DNA of 64,000 bases from DASUPK01 sp963728875 (GCA_963728875.1 CAVSLJ010000003.1:1-64000); one strand, 5' to 3'; shown: positions 42,531 through 51,168, counted from the first letter of the stretch. The notes: generated from the letters alone by a model not told the origin. Numbers and translations: made by a program.

Positions 42531-43231
42531 CTCCCGGCCCTCCCGCGGCTGACCCGCATGCTCGCCGCCAGCTCCGGACCCAGTGGATGGGTGCGGCTCC
42601 CGATCTCCACCAATACCGGACCGCCGAAGGGCTCCTTGCCCTTGACGGTGAGGCGGGTGCCGGGCTGGATCGAGTGCTCGGCCAGGTAGCGCAACATCGA
42701 CGCGTCGCTGTCGGAGACGCGGGTGAAGACCCCCTGCTCGCCGGAGTCGAGGTCCGTGAGGGCGACGGAGTCATCGGCGCTGACCTCCAGGTCGCGGTCC
42801 GGGATCGGGTCGCCGTGTGGATCGATGACCGGCTCGCCGAGCTTGGCCGCGATCAGCTCCTCGAGCTCCTCGGAGATATGGTGCTCGAGCACCTCGGCCT
42901 CGGCGTGCACTCGGTCCCAGGGCATGCCCAGGACCTCGGCCAGGAAGAGCTCGATCAGCCGGTGGTGGCGGATCATCTCGAGGGCGATCCGCTCACCGTC
43001 GGGCGTCAGGCGGGCCCCGTGGTAGGGCTGGTAGGAGACGACTCCCTCCTCCGCCAGCCGCTTGAGCATCCCCGACGCCGAGGCAGGCGTGACGCCGAGA
43101 CGCTGCGCCACCTCGGTCGTCCGCACCGCGCGGGAGTCCTTCTCCTGGAGCTCGTAGATCGCCTTGGCGTAGTTCTCGGCGCCCTCGTTGGTGCGCCGCT
43201 TCGGATGGGCGTTGTGGGCCTGGACCGGCAT
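42527..43231 (-). CDS. mntR: DtxR/MntR-family metal-dependent repressor
   Basis: 234 aa. The winged helix AVRTTEVAQRLGVTPASASG and MLKRLAEEG is followed by a dimerisation/metal domain (IRHHRLIELFLAEVLGMPWD, EVLEHHISEELEELI) and an FeoA/SH3-like C-terminal domain (GTRLTVKGKEPFGGP). It senses Mn2+ or Fe2+ and represses uptake. ATG 43231 chosen over a longer form. Coupled to mntH by ATGA. A TTAG-6 nt-CTAA palindrome 33-46 bp upstream may be its own operator. Confidence 0.88.
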   Translation of the reverse strand: MPVQAHNAHPKRRTNEGAENYAKAIYELQEKDSRAVRTTEVAQRLGVTPASASGMLKRLAEEGVVSYQPYHGARLTPDGERIALEMIRHHRLIELFLAEVLGMPWDRVHAEAEVLEHHISEELEELIAAKLGEPVIDPHGDPIPDRDLEVSADDSVALTDLDSGEQGVFTRVSDSDASMLRYLAEHSIQPGTRLTVKGKEPFGGPVLVEIGSRTHPLGPELAASMRVSRGRAGR

Positions 43232-43263
43232 CCGCGATATTGAAGCACATCCGAACTCGGAAT

Positions 43264-43277
43264 TTAGGAGCAACTAA
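43264..43277. promoter_or_regulatory. Candidate DtxR/MntR operator
   Basis: TTAG-6 nt-CTAA in the gap upstream of mntR, partly like DtxR-type boxes that start TTAG and end CTAA. Short arms make this tentative. Confidence 0.35.
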
Positions 43278-43323
43278 CTTCTTGATGCCTTCATCGCCAG
43301 GGAAGCCCGTGGAGGCTGCGACC

Positions 43324-43329
43324 TACAAT
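43324..43329 (+). promoter_or_regulatory. -10 element TACAAT for ygfZ, leaderless-type
   Basis: Six nucleotides before GTG 43336. Confidence 0.5.
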
Positions 43330-43335
43330 CGGCTC

Positions 43336-44292
43336 GTGACCGAGACCGCGACCCAGGTGGAGCTCGACGGCCAGTACCGGGCCCTGCGGGAGGAGGCGGG
43401 ATTTCTCGCCAGGGAGCGAGCGGCCCTGCACCTCACCGGTCCGGATGCGGCCGAGTACCTGCAGGGACAGCTGACCAACGACATCGAGGCGCTCGAGCCC
43501 GAGCACGGCTGTTACGCGGCGCTGCTCGACCGCAAGGGTCATCTCTCGGGCGACATGCGCGTGCTTCGCCTCGAGAGCGGCGATCTCCGGCTGGACCTCG
43601 AGCCGGCGCCCGCCGAGGCGGTCCTGAAGCACCTCCGCACCTACAGCATCGGCCGCGAGGTCGAGATCGAAGACGTCACCGACCGCTGGGCCCTGATCTC
43701 GCTGATCGGCCCGCGCGCCGCCGAGCTCTCGGGATTCGAGGGCCTCGGGCCGGAGCACGCTCAGCGCTTTCGCTCCTGGGACGGCACCGACGTGCTCGGC
43801 GTCGCCACCGACGCCGGGATCGACCTGATCGTCAGGGCCGAGGATGCGGAGGGCCTGGAGGACATGCTCGCGGCCGCCGGCGCCGTGCGGGTGAGCGACG
43901 AGGCCGCGGAGATCGTCCGGGTCGAATCCGGCCGGCCGCGGTTCGGGCTCGACATGACCTCCGAGCACATGCCCGCGGAGGCCGGCATCGTCGAGCGCGC
44001 CGTCGACTTCGAGAAGGGGTGCTACATCGGCCAGGAGCCGGTTGCCCGCCTCCACTACCGCGGCAAGCCGAACCGAACACTTCGCGGGCTTCGCCTCAGT
44101 GTGCCCGCCGCACCCGGTGATCCGCTGCGCCTCGGGGAGCGGCAGGTCGGCACCGTCGGCACCGCCAGCCTCTCCCCCGCCCACGGGCCGATCGCGCTGG
44201 CGATCGTCAGGCGTGAGGCCGAGCTCGGCGGGCAGCTCACCGTGGGTGACGGCACAGCGACCGCTGAGGTCGTGGAACTGCCTTTCTCGTAA
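43336..44292 (+). CDS. ygfZ: YgfZ/GcvT-like folate-binding Fe-S maturation protein
   Basis: 318 aa from GTG 43336. Signature KGCYIGQEPVARLHYRG (KGCYxGQE) near the C-terminal third, with LTGPDAAEYLQGQLTNDIEAL and LDRKGHLSGDMRVLRL at the start. These proteins use tetrahydrofolate and help repair or assemble Fe-S clusters. I prefer this GTG because TACAAT lies six nt upstream and family homology starts just after; ATG 43285 would add 17 residues. Fe-S users in the window include FbiC. Confidence 0.87.
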   Translation: MTETATQVELDGQYRALREEAGFLARERAALHLTGPDAAEYLQGQLTNDIEALEPEHGCYAALLDRKGHLSGDMRVLRLESGDLRLDLEPAPAEAVLKHLRTYSIGREVEIEDVTDRWALISLIGPRAAELSGFEGLGPEHAQRFRSWDGTDVLGVATDAGIDLIVRAEDAEGLEDMLAAAGAVRVSDEAAEIVRVESGRPRFGLDMTSEHMPAEAGIVERAVDFEKGCYIGQEPVARLHYRGKPNRTLRGLRLSVPAAPGDPLRLGERQVGTVGTASLSPAHGPIALAIVRREAELGGQLTVGDGTATAEVVELPFS

Positions 44293-44329
44293 GCACCTGA
44301 TTGCTGAAGCGGCTCCCCGCCCCGTCGGT

Positions 44330-44335
44330 TAGATT
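44330..44335 (+). promoter_or_regulatory. -10 element TAGATT, leaderless-type
   Basis: Nine nucleotides before ATG 44345. Confidence 0.45.
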
Positions 44336-44344
44336 CCTCGGCGC

Positions 44345-44755
44345 ATGCTGCGGAGGAGGGGCAGAGCGCTGCTGGTGCTCGCCACCCTGTTGGTGGCGCT
44401 CGTTGTCGTCGGCTGCGGCCGCGACGACTTCAACAACGATCCTCGCCCTCCGATCCCGGCCGAGATCAGCGTGAAGATCGCAACCGACGGGGTCGCGGTT
44501 TCGCCGAGGGAGTTCGGCGCCGGCCTGGCCAACATCACGATCGCCAACCTGACGAACGAGAGCGGCAGCCTCGCGATCCGCGGCCCGGTGGATGCCACCT
44601 CGCAGCAGATCGCGCCCGGTGACGCCGACACGCTCACCGTCGACATGAAGACCGGCAACTACGAGGCGAGCGTCGACGGATTCGCGGTTTCGCCCTTCAG
44701 CTTCACCGTCGGGCCGGAGCGCCCGTCGGGACAGAACGATCTGCTGCTGCCCTAG
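44345..44755 (+). CDS. Small lipoprotein
   Basis: 136 aa. Signal LLVLATLLVALVVVGC with the lipobox Cys at about residue 24, then a beta-rich domain (AEISVKIATDGVAVSPREFG, NITIANLTNESGSLAIRG, LTVDMKTGNYEASVDG). The layout resembles cupredoxin-like surface domains but no copper ligands are seen. The stop shares CTAG with the small ORF on the other strand. Confidence 0.75.
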   Translation: MLRRRGRALLVLATLLVALVVVGCGRDDFNNDPRPPIPAEISVKIATDGVAVSPREFGAGLANITIANLTNESGSLAIRGPVDATSQQIAPGDADTLTVDMKTGNYEASVDGFAVSPFSFTVGPERPSGQNDLLLP

Positions 44756-44946
44756 CCGGCGCGCCGGGCGGGCGCTTCGCCGACGAGGCGAGGCAGGACG
44801 GAGTTGAGCATCAGCTCGAGACGGGCGTAGCCGCCCGCGTGGTGTGGGGATCCAAGCGTCTCGACGACGCGATCCGGGTCGATTCGATGTAGGTCGGTAC
44901 CGCCACGCCCCCTGCGAGGCGGTCCCCTGTTCTCGGACGCTTCCAT
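44752..44946 (-). CDS. Small hypothetical protein (64 aa)
   Basis: 64 aa, basic, with LHRIDPDRVVETLGSPHHAGG and LELMLNSVLPRLVGEAP. Supported by a good ribosome site (TAGGAGA four nt before ATG) and by its stop sharing CTAG with the convergent lipoprotein, the same arrangement as four other gene pairs here. It begins MEASE, as does the coiled-coil protein upstream, and the DNA around the two starts is alike. No family recognised. Confidence 0.5.
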   Translation of the reverse strand: MEASENRGPPRRGRGGTDLHRIDPDRVVETLGSPHHAGGYARLELMLNSVLPRLVGEAPARRAG

Positions 44947-45032
44947 TGGTCTCCTACTGTCCAATTCGTCCTCCCGCACGGCCGGCATGATCGCGCTGCA
45001 CCCATCTGGACGGAATTCCCGCCGAGCCAAGC

Positions 45033-46310
45033 CTAGGCAGCTCCATCCAGCGCATCGGCGATCAGGCTGTCCGCCCGCGCCAGCGCCGCCTTCGTACCCT
45101 CCTCCATGACGCCCAGCGAAGACTCGATGCTGTCCGCGTTCTTGCGCATTCCCGTTAGCGCCTGCCGAGCGGTCTTCAGCGATTCGAGTGCCCGGCGCGC
45201 CTCGTCGATCGCCTCCTTCATCGCCGGCGCGTCGAGCGAGAGCTCGTCCTTGCGCGCCGCCAGCGCGCGAGCGCGCGCGAGGCCGTAGGCGGTCTCCAGC
45301 ACGATCCGCTCGGGCTCGTCGCGGTCGACGGCGACGATCAGCTTGTTGCCCTCGTACTCGACCAGGTTCTGCGTCCCCGCCGGGAGGTTCTCCTCCATCG
45401 CCACGACGAGCACCGCGTAGTCCGCGCCGCGGTCGTCCAGCGAGCCGTTCAGGACCTCCCACGCCTTCGGGCGGGTCAGGTTGCTGACGTCCTTCGGGTC
45501 GAAGGCGACCTTCGCCATGCAGGGCCCGACAGCGGCGCCGATCTCGACCACGGTGTCGCCCTTCTTCCCCCGGGTCTCACCCGGAAGATCGCCGACATGG
45601 TGAGCGACGTCGTCGCGCGCTCCCGCGACCTGATCGATCACCTCGTGAACCTTGTCCTCGAAGTCACGGCCCTTTGCGGTCCCCCGCGACTGCTCGGCCT
45701 CGAGCTCCTCCTTCGCTCCGAGGCGCTCGCGGAGCGCGGTGACCTCGGCGGTCAGGGCCTCGAGGCGGTCACGATCCTGAGCGTGCTCGTGCTGCTGGGA
45801 CTCCTGTGAGCTCTTCACCGCGCGGACCACGGCCTCCTTGAAGTCCGAAAGCGGATTCGCGCCGTCCTGGGCCGAGAACTGCTTGGCGAGCTGGGTGCGC
45901 TGGTGCTCCATCGCCGTGACCAGCATCTCCCGGATCTGCTGCTGCACGGAGCCGGTCCGCTCGCTGTCGAAGCTGGCGGCGAGGTGCTCGACGAACTCCT
46001 CCTGGCCCTCCTCGATCACGCCTCCGAGGCGCTCCGCGAGCGGTCGCATCTGGCGCTCGAGCTCGCCCTTGACGTAGTCGACGTTCGCAGCGGTCCCCTC
46101 GCTCTCGATCACGCGCGTGCCGATCTCGATGGCGCGGGTGACCGTCTCGGCGGGCTGATGACCTTCGTCGACCTGCTCCCGCACGGCTCGGGCGGCGGCC
46201 GGGTCATTCACCTCGAGGCGCTCGATCACGAGACGGTCGCCGATCGCGCGCACAGCGCCATCGGTCACGTCGGGCTCGAGGGGGAGCTGTGGCTTCTCAG
46301 ACGCTTCCAT
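45033..46310 (-). CDS. Coiled-coil protein with possible degenerate nuclease-like core
   Basis: 425 aa. Long helical/coiled-coil segments (about residues 60-215 and 345-420) flank a compact domain of about 215-345: GRDFEDKVHEVIDQVAG, GDLPGETRGKKGDTVVEI, KVAFDPKDVSN, AWEVLNGSLDDRGADYAVLV. The order GD...xPK with flanking helices recalls PD-(D/E)XK/RmuC-like folds inside coiled coils, but the Glu expected before x-Lys is Asp-Pro here. No signal or TM. I do not recognise a named family, and a nuclease role is inference. A TACGTT element lies 9 nt upstream of the ATG. Confidence 0.65.
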   Translation of the reverse strand: MEASEKPQLPLEPDVTDGAVRAIGDRLVIERLEVNDPAAARAVREQVDEGHQPAETVTRAIEIGTRVIESEGTAANVDYVKGELERQMRPLAERLGGVIEEGQEEFVEHLAASFDSERTGSVQQQIREMLVTAMEHQRTQLAKQFSAQDGANPLSDFKEAVVRAVKSSQESQQHEHAQDRDRLEALTAEVTALRERLGAKEELEAEQSRGTAKGRDFEDKVHEVIDQVAGARDDVAHHVGDLPGETRGKKGDTVVEIGAAVGPCMAKVAFDPKDVSNLTRPKAWEVLNGSLDDRGADYAVLVVAMEENLPAGTQNLVEYEGNKLIVAVDRDEPERIVLETAYGLARARALAARKDELSLDAPAMKEAIDEARRALESLKTARQALTGMRKNADSIESSLGVMEEGTKAALARADSLIADALDGAA

Positions 46311-46391
46311 GGACTCTCGAACGTAGTCGGGGGTCCGGACACCAACCTGACAACCGTTGACTACGATCCCACCCGTCCACCGTCACTAATC

Positions 46392-46412
46392 GGGTCGCGC
46401 TGACGCGCGCCC
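46392..46412 (+). repeat. Dispersed hairpin element, copy 3
   Basis: GGG-T-CGCGC..GCGCG-CCC followed by TCGCATAA, matching 19842-19862 nearly exactly and 36882-36904 with compensatory changes. Lies just upstream of ccr. Confidence 0.6.
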
Positions 46413-46431
46413 TCGCATAACGGGAGTCACA

Positions 46432-47688
46432 TTGGCCGTAGAGATCGCCGACGTATCCAAGCTCGAAGTCCAACCGGGCGAATTGCCCGAGAAGATGGCC
46501 GCCTGGGTCATCCGCCCGGAGCGCGAGGGGGAGCCCAGGGACGCCTTCCAGGTCGAGGAGATCGAGGTGCCCGAGCCCGGCGCCTTCGAGGTGATCGTCC
46601 GGGTGATGGCGGCCGGGGTCAACTTCAACAACGTCTGGGCCGCCCTGGGCAAGCCCGTCTCCGTCTTCGGCTACGGCGACCACGAGGAGTACGGCCACCA
46701 CATCGGCGGCTCGGACGCCTCCGGGATCGTCTGGAAGGTCGGCGAGGGCGTCACCAAGTGGAAGCCCGGCGACGAGGTCGTGATCCACTGCAACCAGGCC
46801 TCCTACGAGGACGTCGAGGTCCACGGCCTCGACCCGCTCGCCGCTCCCAGCCAGCAGATCTGGGGCTACGAGACCACCTGGGGCTCCTTCGCCCAGTTCA
46901 CCAAGGTGCAGGCGCAGCAGCTCCTGCCCAAGCCGAGGAACCTCTCCTGGGCTGAGTCCTCCGCGTACGGGCTCACCTACTTCACGGCGTACCGGATGCT
47001 GATCGACCAGTGCAAGCTTCAGGCCGGCCACAACGTCCTGATCTGGGGCGCCGCGGGCGGCCTCGGCGTCTTCGCCACACAGCTCTGCAAGGCAGCGGGG
47101 GCGAATGCCGTCGGCGTCGTCTCCTCCGACGAGAAGGGCGAGCTGGTCAAGCGCCTCGGCGCGGTCGACTACATCAACCGCAACGAGTTCTCGGGGATGA
47201 TGCGGACCGGGGACGAGACGCCGGACCAGGAGAAGGCGCGCTTCAAGGAGTCACGCGGCTTCGCCAAGAAGGTCAAGGAGATCCTCGGCGACTCGCCCGA
47301 CATCGTCTTCGAGCACGTCGGCCAGGCCACCTTCCCCACCTCCGTCTTCGTCGTCAAGCCGTTCGGCAAGGTGGTGATCTGCGGGGCGACCTCGGGCTAC
47401 ACGCTCGACTTCGACGTCCGCTACCTGTGGATGCGCCAGAAGCAGATCATCGGGTCGCACTTCGCCAATGCCTACGAGTGCATGCGCGCGAACCAGCTGA
47501 TGGCCGAGGGCAAGATCCAGCCGGTGCTGTGGCGGGTGATGGGCTTCGACGGCGTCGCCGAGGCGCACCAGCTGCTCCACGAGAACAAGCACCTCGGCAA
47601 GATCTCGATCCTCGTGGGGGCGACGAGCGAAGAGGACGGCAAGGAGGAGGACGGCCCCGGCGCGATCAGGGCAGAGGTGGGCGCCTGA
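46432..47688 (+). CDS. ccr: Crotonyl-CoA carboxylase/reductase
   Basis: 418 aa. MDR-superfamily enzyme with the CCR pattern: NFNNVWAALGKPVSVF, GGSDASGIVWKVGEGV, WGYETTWGSFAQF, NVLIWGAAGGLGVFATQL and FVVKPFGKVVICGATSGY. It reductively carboxylates crotonyl-CoA to ethylmalonyl-CoA with NADPH and CO2, the key step of the ethylmalonyl-CoA pathway. TTG start with GGGAG six nt upstream. Coupled by TGATG overlap to a small dimeric-barrel protein. The pathway's mutase is at 51182. Confidence 0.94.
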   Translation: MAVEIADVSKLEVQPGELPEKMAAWVIRPEREGEPRDAFQVEEIEVPEPGAFEVIVRVMAAGVNFNNVWAALGKPVSVFGYGDHEEYGHHIGGSDASGIVWKVGEGVTKWKPGDEVVIHCNQASYEDVEVHGLDPLAAPSQQIWGYETTWGSFAQFTKVQAQQLLPKPRNLSWAESSAYGLTYFTAYRMLIDQCKLQAGHNVLIWGAAGGLGVFATQLCKAAGANAVGVVSSDEKGELVKRLGAVDYINRNEFSGMMRTGDETPDQEKARFKESRGFAKKVKEILGDSPDIVFEHVGQATFPTSVFVVKPFGKVVICGATSGYTLDFDVRYLWMRQKQIIGSHFANAYECMRANQLMAEGKIQPVLWRVMGFDGVAEAHQLLHENKHLGKISILVGATSEEDGKEEDGPGAIRAEVGA

Positions 47689-48005
47689 TGGCCGACGCTT
47701 CGTTGAACGGGCACCTCGAGATCGTCTACATCGAGTGGCACATCCACCCGTTCCGGGCGGAGCAGTGGTACGAGATCTGGGAGCCCGCCGCCGCGCGGGC
47801 GATGGCCTTCGGCGCCAAGGGCTGGTCGCTGACCCGCGACCAGGACGACCCGCTGCACTTCCGCCAGTCGTCCGTCTGGGAGAGCCACGAGGACTGGGAG
47901 CGCTACTGGTACTCGGATGAGGTCGCGGCGATCCGCGAGGAGGCGCTCAACTACTTCAACAAGCCCGTCCTCCCCGTCTGGCACTCCCTGATCGCCGGCG
48001 AGTAG
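47688..48005 (+). CDS. Small dimeric alpha/beta-barrel-like protein linked to ccr
   Basis: 105 aa. LEIVYIEWHIHPFRAEQWYEIWEP, GWSLTRDQDDPLHFRQSSVWE, WERYWYSDEVAAIRE resemble the ABM/dimeric alpha-beta barrel fold in secondary-structure order. The ATG overlaps the ccr stop (TGATG), so it is made together with Ccr. No catalytic motif. It could be an accessory factor of the ethylmalonyl-CoA pathway (inference). Confidence 0.65.
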   Translation: MADASLNGHLEIVYIEWHIHPFRAEQWYEIWEPAAARAMAFGAKGWSLTRDQDDPLHFRQSSVWESHEDWERYWYSDEVAAIREEALNYFNKPVLPVWHSLIAGE

Positions 48006-48071
48006 ACACGCCCTTTCCCCACCCCGCGGATTGAGCTACTTCGTGATGCCGCCGGTGTTCCTTCACTGCCC

Positions 48072-48839
48072 GTGCTGACGCTTTCCCACCGCCCATACCT
48101 GCGCTTCGCCCTGCCCGCGGCACTCGCGGCGGCGCTCTTCGTGGCCCCCTCCGCGGCTCAGGCGAAGGTGAACGCGTCGCTCAGCGGGAGCCTCCTGACC
48201 GTCACCGGCGGCAAGGGCTCCGACCACATCACGGTCCTCTGCAGGAACGGCGTGGTGAAGGTGAACGGCAAGGACCCCCGGACCGGCGCGATCGCCTGCT
48301 CGAAGGTGTCCGAGGTGGACGTCGTCGCGGGCAGCGGGAACGACCGCGTCGATCTCTCGGGCGTCGGCCCCGACGGCGGCTTCGGCCAGCGCGATCTGCC
48401 CGGCGGGTTCGGCCACGGCACCGGCGCGGCGGCCGACCTCGGCCGAGGGGACGATCGCTACGCGGGCGGGGCCTCCGCCTTCAACCTGGTGCTCGCCGGG
48501 GAGGGCGACGACCGCATGGCCGGCGGGCGGGTCCGTGACAGCCTGCAGGGAGGCAGCGGCAACGACTCCGCAGCCGGCGGGGCGGGCCGTGACGTGCTGC
48601 TGGGCAACTCGGGCAACGACAAGCTCAACGGAGGCTCCGACGACGACCTGCTCAGCGGCAACGCGGGCGACGACCTGCTCATCGGTGCGGCCGGCGCGGA
48701 CCTGATCGGCGGCGGCGCCGGAATGGATCGCCTCATCGGCGGGCCGGGGCCGGATCAGCTGATCGGAGGCGCCGGCAAGGACCGCCTCAACGGCGGTCCC
48801 GGCAACAACACCGTGGTTCAGGACTTCCCCAAGAAGTAG
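48072..48839 (+). CDS. Secreted RTX-type calcium-binding repeat protein
   Basis: 255 aa. Signal peptide (ALAAALFVAPSAAQA) then, from about residue 130, seven or so nonapeptide units of the GGxGxDxLxGG type (GGAGRDVLLGNSG, GGSDDDLLSGNAG, GGAGMDRLIGGPG). These bind Ca2+ and form a parallel beta roll outside the cell. Short for an RTX protein and without an enzymatic domain. GTG start. Probably structural or surface-associated. Confidence 0.87.
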   Translation: MLTLSHRPYLRFALPAALAAALFVAPSAAQAKVNASLSGSLLTVTGGKGSDHITVLCRNGVVKVNGKDPRTGAIACSKVSEVDVVAGSGNDRVDLSGVGPDGGFGQRDLPGGFGHGTGAAADLGRGDDRYAGGASAFNLVLAGEGDDRMAGGRVRDSLQGGSGNDSAAGGAGRDVLLGNSGNDKLNGGSDDDLLSGNAGDDLLIGAAGADLIGGGAGMDRLIGGPGPDQLIGGAGKDRLNGGPGNNTVVQDFPKK

Positions 48840-48862
48840 CGCCCATCGGGAAAGATGGGCGG

Positions 48863-50053
48863 GTGACGGCCGATCCCCTGGGCGCGCTGGTTCCGGACTG
48901 GGATCCCCCCGACGAGCCGGAGGCCCGCGACGGGTCCCTGGCGGGACTTCGAGTGGTTGTCAAGGACGTGATCGACGTCGCCGGCGCCGTGACCGGCGGG
49001 GGGAACCTGGACTGGGCGGCGGCACATGAGCCGGCGAATCGGAGCGCAACGGCCGTCGCATCCCTCACGAAAGCGGGGGCGGCTCTCACGCGGAAGGGGC
49101 AGTGCGCTGAGCTCGCCTTCAGCCTGAGTGGGGACAACGTCCACTTCGGCATGCCCCGGAACCCGGCCGCGCCCGACCGCGACCCCGGCGGCTCGACCAG
49201 CGGCCCGGCGTCCGCGGTCGCAGGGGGAATCGGCGAGCTCGGGCTCGGCACGGACACACTCGGCTCGATCCGCGTGCCCGCCTCCTACTGCGGCATCTAC
49301 GGCTTCCGCCCCACGCACGGCCGGATCCCAGTCGAGGGCGTCATGCCCCTGGCTCAGACCTTCGACACCGTGGGCGTGCTCGCGCGCGAGCCGGAGACCC
49401 TCCAGCGCGCGGCCCAGCTCCTGCTCGGTGAGTCCGGGGCCGCACCAGCGCCCGCCCGCTTGCTGGTCGCGCCGCGGCTGCTGTCCGCCGCCCAACCCGA
49501 GGTGGCCGAGGCAGCGCGGGAGGCGGCGCACGATCTGGCGGCTCGGATCGGTGCCGAGATCGCCGAGACCGAGCTCCTCGACCAGGCGCCCGGCCCCGAG
49601 GAGGGGATGGCCGCGTTCAACGTCGCACAGGGCGCCCAGGTCTGGCGGAACTACGGGGAGTGGGTTGAGCGCGAGAGCCCTTCGCTCGGCCCGGACATCG
49701 CCGCACGGCTCGAGCGGGCGGCGGGATTCGGGCCGGCTGAGGTCGAGGAGGCGGAGCCGGTCGTGCGGGCGGTTGCGGCCGCGGTCGCGAGACTCGAATC
49801 GGACGACGCGCTCGTCCTCCCGACGACCGGAACCCCGGCCCCCAGCCGGAATGCGGACGCCGAGGAGCGAGAGCGGGCGCGAGTCTCCGCCGGCCAGCTG
49901 ACCTCGGTCGCGACGCTCGCCGGCGCGCCGGCAACCTCGATGCCGCTGCTCAGCGTCGGCGGGCTGCCCGTCGGCCTCAGCCTGGTCGGGCCCCCCGGAG
50001 CCGACCTCGCCCTGCTCGCCGCAGCTAGTGCTGCTCGAGCGGAGCCATCGTGA
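48863..50053 (+). CDS. Amidase-signature enzyme
   Basis: 396 aa. Ser-cisSer-Lys triad in place: Lys in RVVVKDVIDVAG, the GGSTSGPASAVAGG loop with cis-Ser, and nucleophile Ser in TDTLGSIRVPAS. Shorter than GatA (about 480) and nearer the small amidases. No gatB or gatC nearby, so it is not the tRNA amidotransferase. GTG start with AAAGAT six nt upstream. Its 3' end overlaps the convergent clpS by 29 bp. Confidence 0.87.
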   Translation: MTADPLGALVPDWDPPDEPEARDGSLAGLRVVVKDVIDVAGAVTGGGNLDWAAAHEPANRSATAVASLTKAGAALTRKGQCAELAFSLSGDNVHFGMPRNPAAPDRDPGGSTSGPASAVAGGIGELGLGTDTLGSIRVPASYCGIYGFRPTHGRIPVEGVMPLAQTFDTVGVLAREPETLQRAAQLLLGESGAAPAPARLLVAPRLLSAAQPEVAEAAREAAHDLAARIGAEIAETELLDQAPGPEEGMAAFNVAQGAQVWRNYGEWVERESPSLGPDIAARLERAAGFGPAEVEEAEPVVRAVAAAVARLESDDALVLPTTGTPAPSRNADAEERERARVSAGQLTSVATLAGAPATSMPLLSVGGLPVGLSLVGPPGADLALLAAASAARAEPS

Positions 50054-50315
50054 GGCCGGCCTGCTGCAGCTGCTCCCAGTAGAGCTCGGCGGGCTCGCGG
50101 GGGCCCGTCCACACCGCCGCCTTGCCCCGGCTGTGGATCGTGTCCGCAAAGCGGTACCCGCCGTCGAGCGTGACGCCCGGGATCACGCGCGCAAGGGTCT
50201 TGGCGACGTGGTCGAAGGTGTTGTGGTCGTCATTGAGGACGATGACGAGCCAATTTCCGCCCAATCCCTCCTCGGGACCGGCCGATTTCGGGCGCTCAAC
50301 CGTGGTGGTTGACAC
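50025..50315 (-). CDS. clpS: ATP-dependent Clp protease adaptor ClpS
   Basis: 96 aa. VIVLNDDHNTFDHVAKTLARV is the ClpS N-degron-binding start (Asn-Asp-Asp and the His-containing helix), and HSRGKAAVWTGPREPAELY the binding-pocket strand-turn. It delivers N-end-rule substrates to ClpAP/ClpCP. I start at GTG 50315 because TACCTT lies 7 nt upstream; a TTG at 50324 would place the start inside that hexamer. Overlaps the amidase 3' end. Confidence 0.9.
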   Translation of the reverse strand: MSTTTVERPKSAGPEEGLGGNWLVIVLNDDHNTFDHVAKTLARVIPGVTLDGGYRFADTIHSRGKAAVWTGPREPAELYWEQLQQAGLTMAPLEQH

Positions 50316-50322
50316 CCGCCGC

Positions 50323-50328
50323 AAGGTA
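50323..50328 (-). promoter_or_regulatory. -10 element TACCTT for clpS, leaderless-type
   Basis: Seven nucleotides before GTG 50315. It supports the shorter ClpS start. Confidence 0.45.
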
Positions 50329-50365
50329 GAGGATCAGGCTTGCGCCGCGGGAAATTCCGTGCCCG

Positions 50366-51070
50366 CTAGAACGGGTTCGGCACCAGGACGCTGACGTCGT
50401 CGAAGACGCCGACGACGCCTCTGCCCGAACCGGATCCCTTGACGCCTGCGGAGACGACCGTCTGGCGCCCGTCGGGCTGGTCGGCCGCCCCGTCCGTCGT
50501 CGAGACCACGCTGTGGCCGTTGACCACCCCGACCAGGCTGGTGCTCGTCCCGCCGTAGGAGAAGGCCCTGATCGTGATCACGTTGGGCTTGGAGCCCACC
50601 TTGATGAACTTGCCGGCACCGGATGCCTCGAGCTTCGCGGGCGCCGCTCCGCTCGGGTCGCGGAGGTACTGCCACTTGTGGGAGTTGGGGAGGATCCGCA
50701 GCACGTAACCGGCGCTGCTGCTGTAGCGGACGCCGACGCCCACGAAGGTCTTCTTCTGCAGCTTCGGAGTCCCGCCGCCGGAGGTGACGGTGCCGGTCAT
50801 GCCCTGGTCGGCGTACTGATCGCTCGAGTCGGCGAGCACGGATGAGCGGAAGGTGCACGAGCTCGTGTTGTTGCGCACGCCGATGCCCAGCGCCTTGTTG
50901 CCGGACCACTTGCGCTTGCAACTGGCGCCGCCGACCTTCTGAAACGCGTTCACGTCGTCCTGGGTCTGGAAGGCGTAGGTGGCGACCGGAATCGGCGCCG
51001 CATGGGCGACGACCGCGCCCGCCGTGAGGGCCGCGGCGGTGACGAGCAGGGCTGTGAGCTTGGTCTTCAT
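50366..51070 (-). CDS. Secreted beta-sandwich hypothetical protein
   Basis: 234 aa. Signal peptide LTALLVTAAALTAGAVVAHA, then a beta-rich mature domain with two Cys (GGASCKRK, TSSCTF) and strands such as GYVLRILPNSHKWQYLR, NVITIRAFSYGG and FDDVSVLVPNP. The last motif and overall order resemble LamG/concanavalin-like domains. Probably extracellular; ligand unknown. Confidence 0.72.
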   Translation of the reverse strand: MKTKLTALLVTAAALTAGAVVAHAAPIPVATYAFQTQDDVNAFQKVGGASCKRKWSGNKALGIGVRNNTSSCTFRSSVLADSSDQYADQGMTGTVTSGGGTPKLQKKTFVGVGVRYSSSAGYVLRILPNSHKWQYLRDPSGAAPAKLEASGAGKFIKVGSKPNVITIRAFSYGGTSTSLVGVVNGHSVVSTTDGAADQPDGRQTVVSAGVKGSGSGRGVVGVFDDVSVLVPNPF

Positions 51071-51168
51071 GCGTGGGTGAGCCTAGCCAGGAGGCGTCCG
51101 GGAGATTGCAAGAACACTCCTCAGCGGCGGTCGGAGCGGTCGTTGCGCGTGCCCAACTACCAGCCACT

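Noticed and set aside
44752..45462. Long reading of the minus-strand frame that ends at 44752
   Set aside because: Beyond 44946 it runs antiparallel in frame shadow through the coiled-coil gene. Only the 64-aa part with its own ribosome site is kept.
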